Notes under the pieces: generated by a model
The model's input: only the letters and a program-made list of their open reading frames with translations
The model's database searches: none
Told to the model about the DNA's origin: nothing
Assembly (NCBI RefSeq): GCF_000159955.1
Contig: NZ_GG695970.1
Coordinates: 196,253 to 211,018, forward strand
Reading direction: 5' to 3'
Source: Paenibacillus sp. oral taxon 786 str. D14
Lineage (GTDB): Bacteria > Bacillota > Bacilli > Paenibacillales > Paenibacillaceae
DNA: 14,766 nucleotides
Made by a program: the position numbers and the translations under genes
In this document: one piece after another, positions 14,706-14,766 of the stretch
How the letters are laid out: the number at the start of each line of letters is the position of its first letter
How positions within the stretch are numbered: the stretch's first letter is position 1

Positions 14706-14713
14706 TAGGATAA
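14684..14713. repeat. Direct repeat around the -35 of the MmyB-type regulator promoter
   Basis: TAGGATAA occurs at 14684-14691 and again at 14706-14713, exactly 22 bases apart, about two helical turns, on the same face of the DNA. One copy lies in the spacer and the other just upstream of the -35. This is a good position for autoregulation by the regulator, but binding is inferred only from place and spacing. Confidence 0.45.
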
Positions 14714-14766
14714 TCTGCAGCTACAATAGATTACGACAGATTGTACTTCCTGCATATGAAATGCCT

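Overview
The window reads as ordinary chromosomal DNA of a Gram-positive Bacillota, most likely Paenibacillus or a close relative. The support is strong GGAGG-type ribosome sites, GTG and TTG starts, sigma-A promoters of the TTGACA/TATAAT type, an Amj-family lipid II flippase, a Fur box of Bacillus type, a FhuD2/YxeB-like lipoprotein and a large cytosolic GH3 glycosidase. The genus is inferred from gene content only. I see no rRNA, tRNA, CRISPR array, insertion sequence or phage gene.

Layout. (1) 8-828, plus strand: a two-gene unit with a double zinc-ribbon protein and a Nudix hydrolase. It faces a convergent YjeH-like amino-acid exporter (891-2171, minus) across a long hairpin. (2) 2172-4816: a LysR regulator (2288-3196) is divergent from the exporter and is followed by a second APC-type amino-acid permease (3284-4756) with a good terminator. 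(3) 4932-6752: a TSUP (TauE/SafE) exporter, a GNAT acetyltransferase and an HXXEE membrane protein, closely spaced and probably co-transcribed. (4) 6753-7158: the only stretch over 300 bp without an intact gene. It holds hairpins and two minus-strand frame fragments that may be a decayed gene. (5) 7159-9738: a compact run of GNAT acetyltransferase, 75-residue small protein (TTG start), Amj flippase, Nudix hydrolase with an N-terminal helper domain, and small membrane protein. (6) 9863-12661: a circularly permuted GH3 glycosidase behind its own candidate promoter and operator, closed by a two-way terminator. (7) 12734-14766, minus strand: a Fur-controlled hydroxamate-siderophore-binding lipoprotein, and upstream of it an XRE/MmyB-type regulator with its own strong promoter and a pair of direct repeats.

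How the parts work together. The LysR gene probably controls one or both neighbouring permeases, giving an export/import pair. The siderophore lipoprotein has no permease or ATPase gene beside it and would have to use a transporter encoded elsewhere. The 7159-9738 run joins detoxification-type enzymes (GNAT, Nudix) to an envelope gene (amj). The GH3 enzyme has no signal peptide and so would cleave imported oligosaccharides or glycosides in the cytoplasm.

I did not find a clearly new multi-gene system. The items most worth checking are the possible decayed gene, the operator-like repeats at the GH3 and MmyB promoters, and the conserved small protein beside amj.
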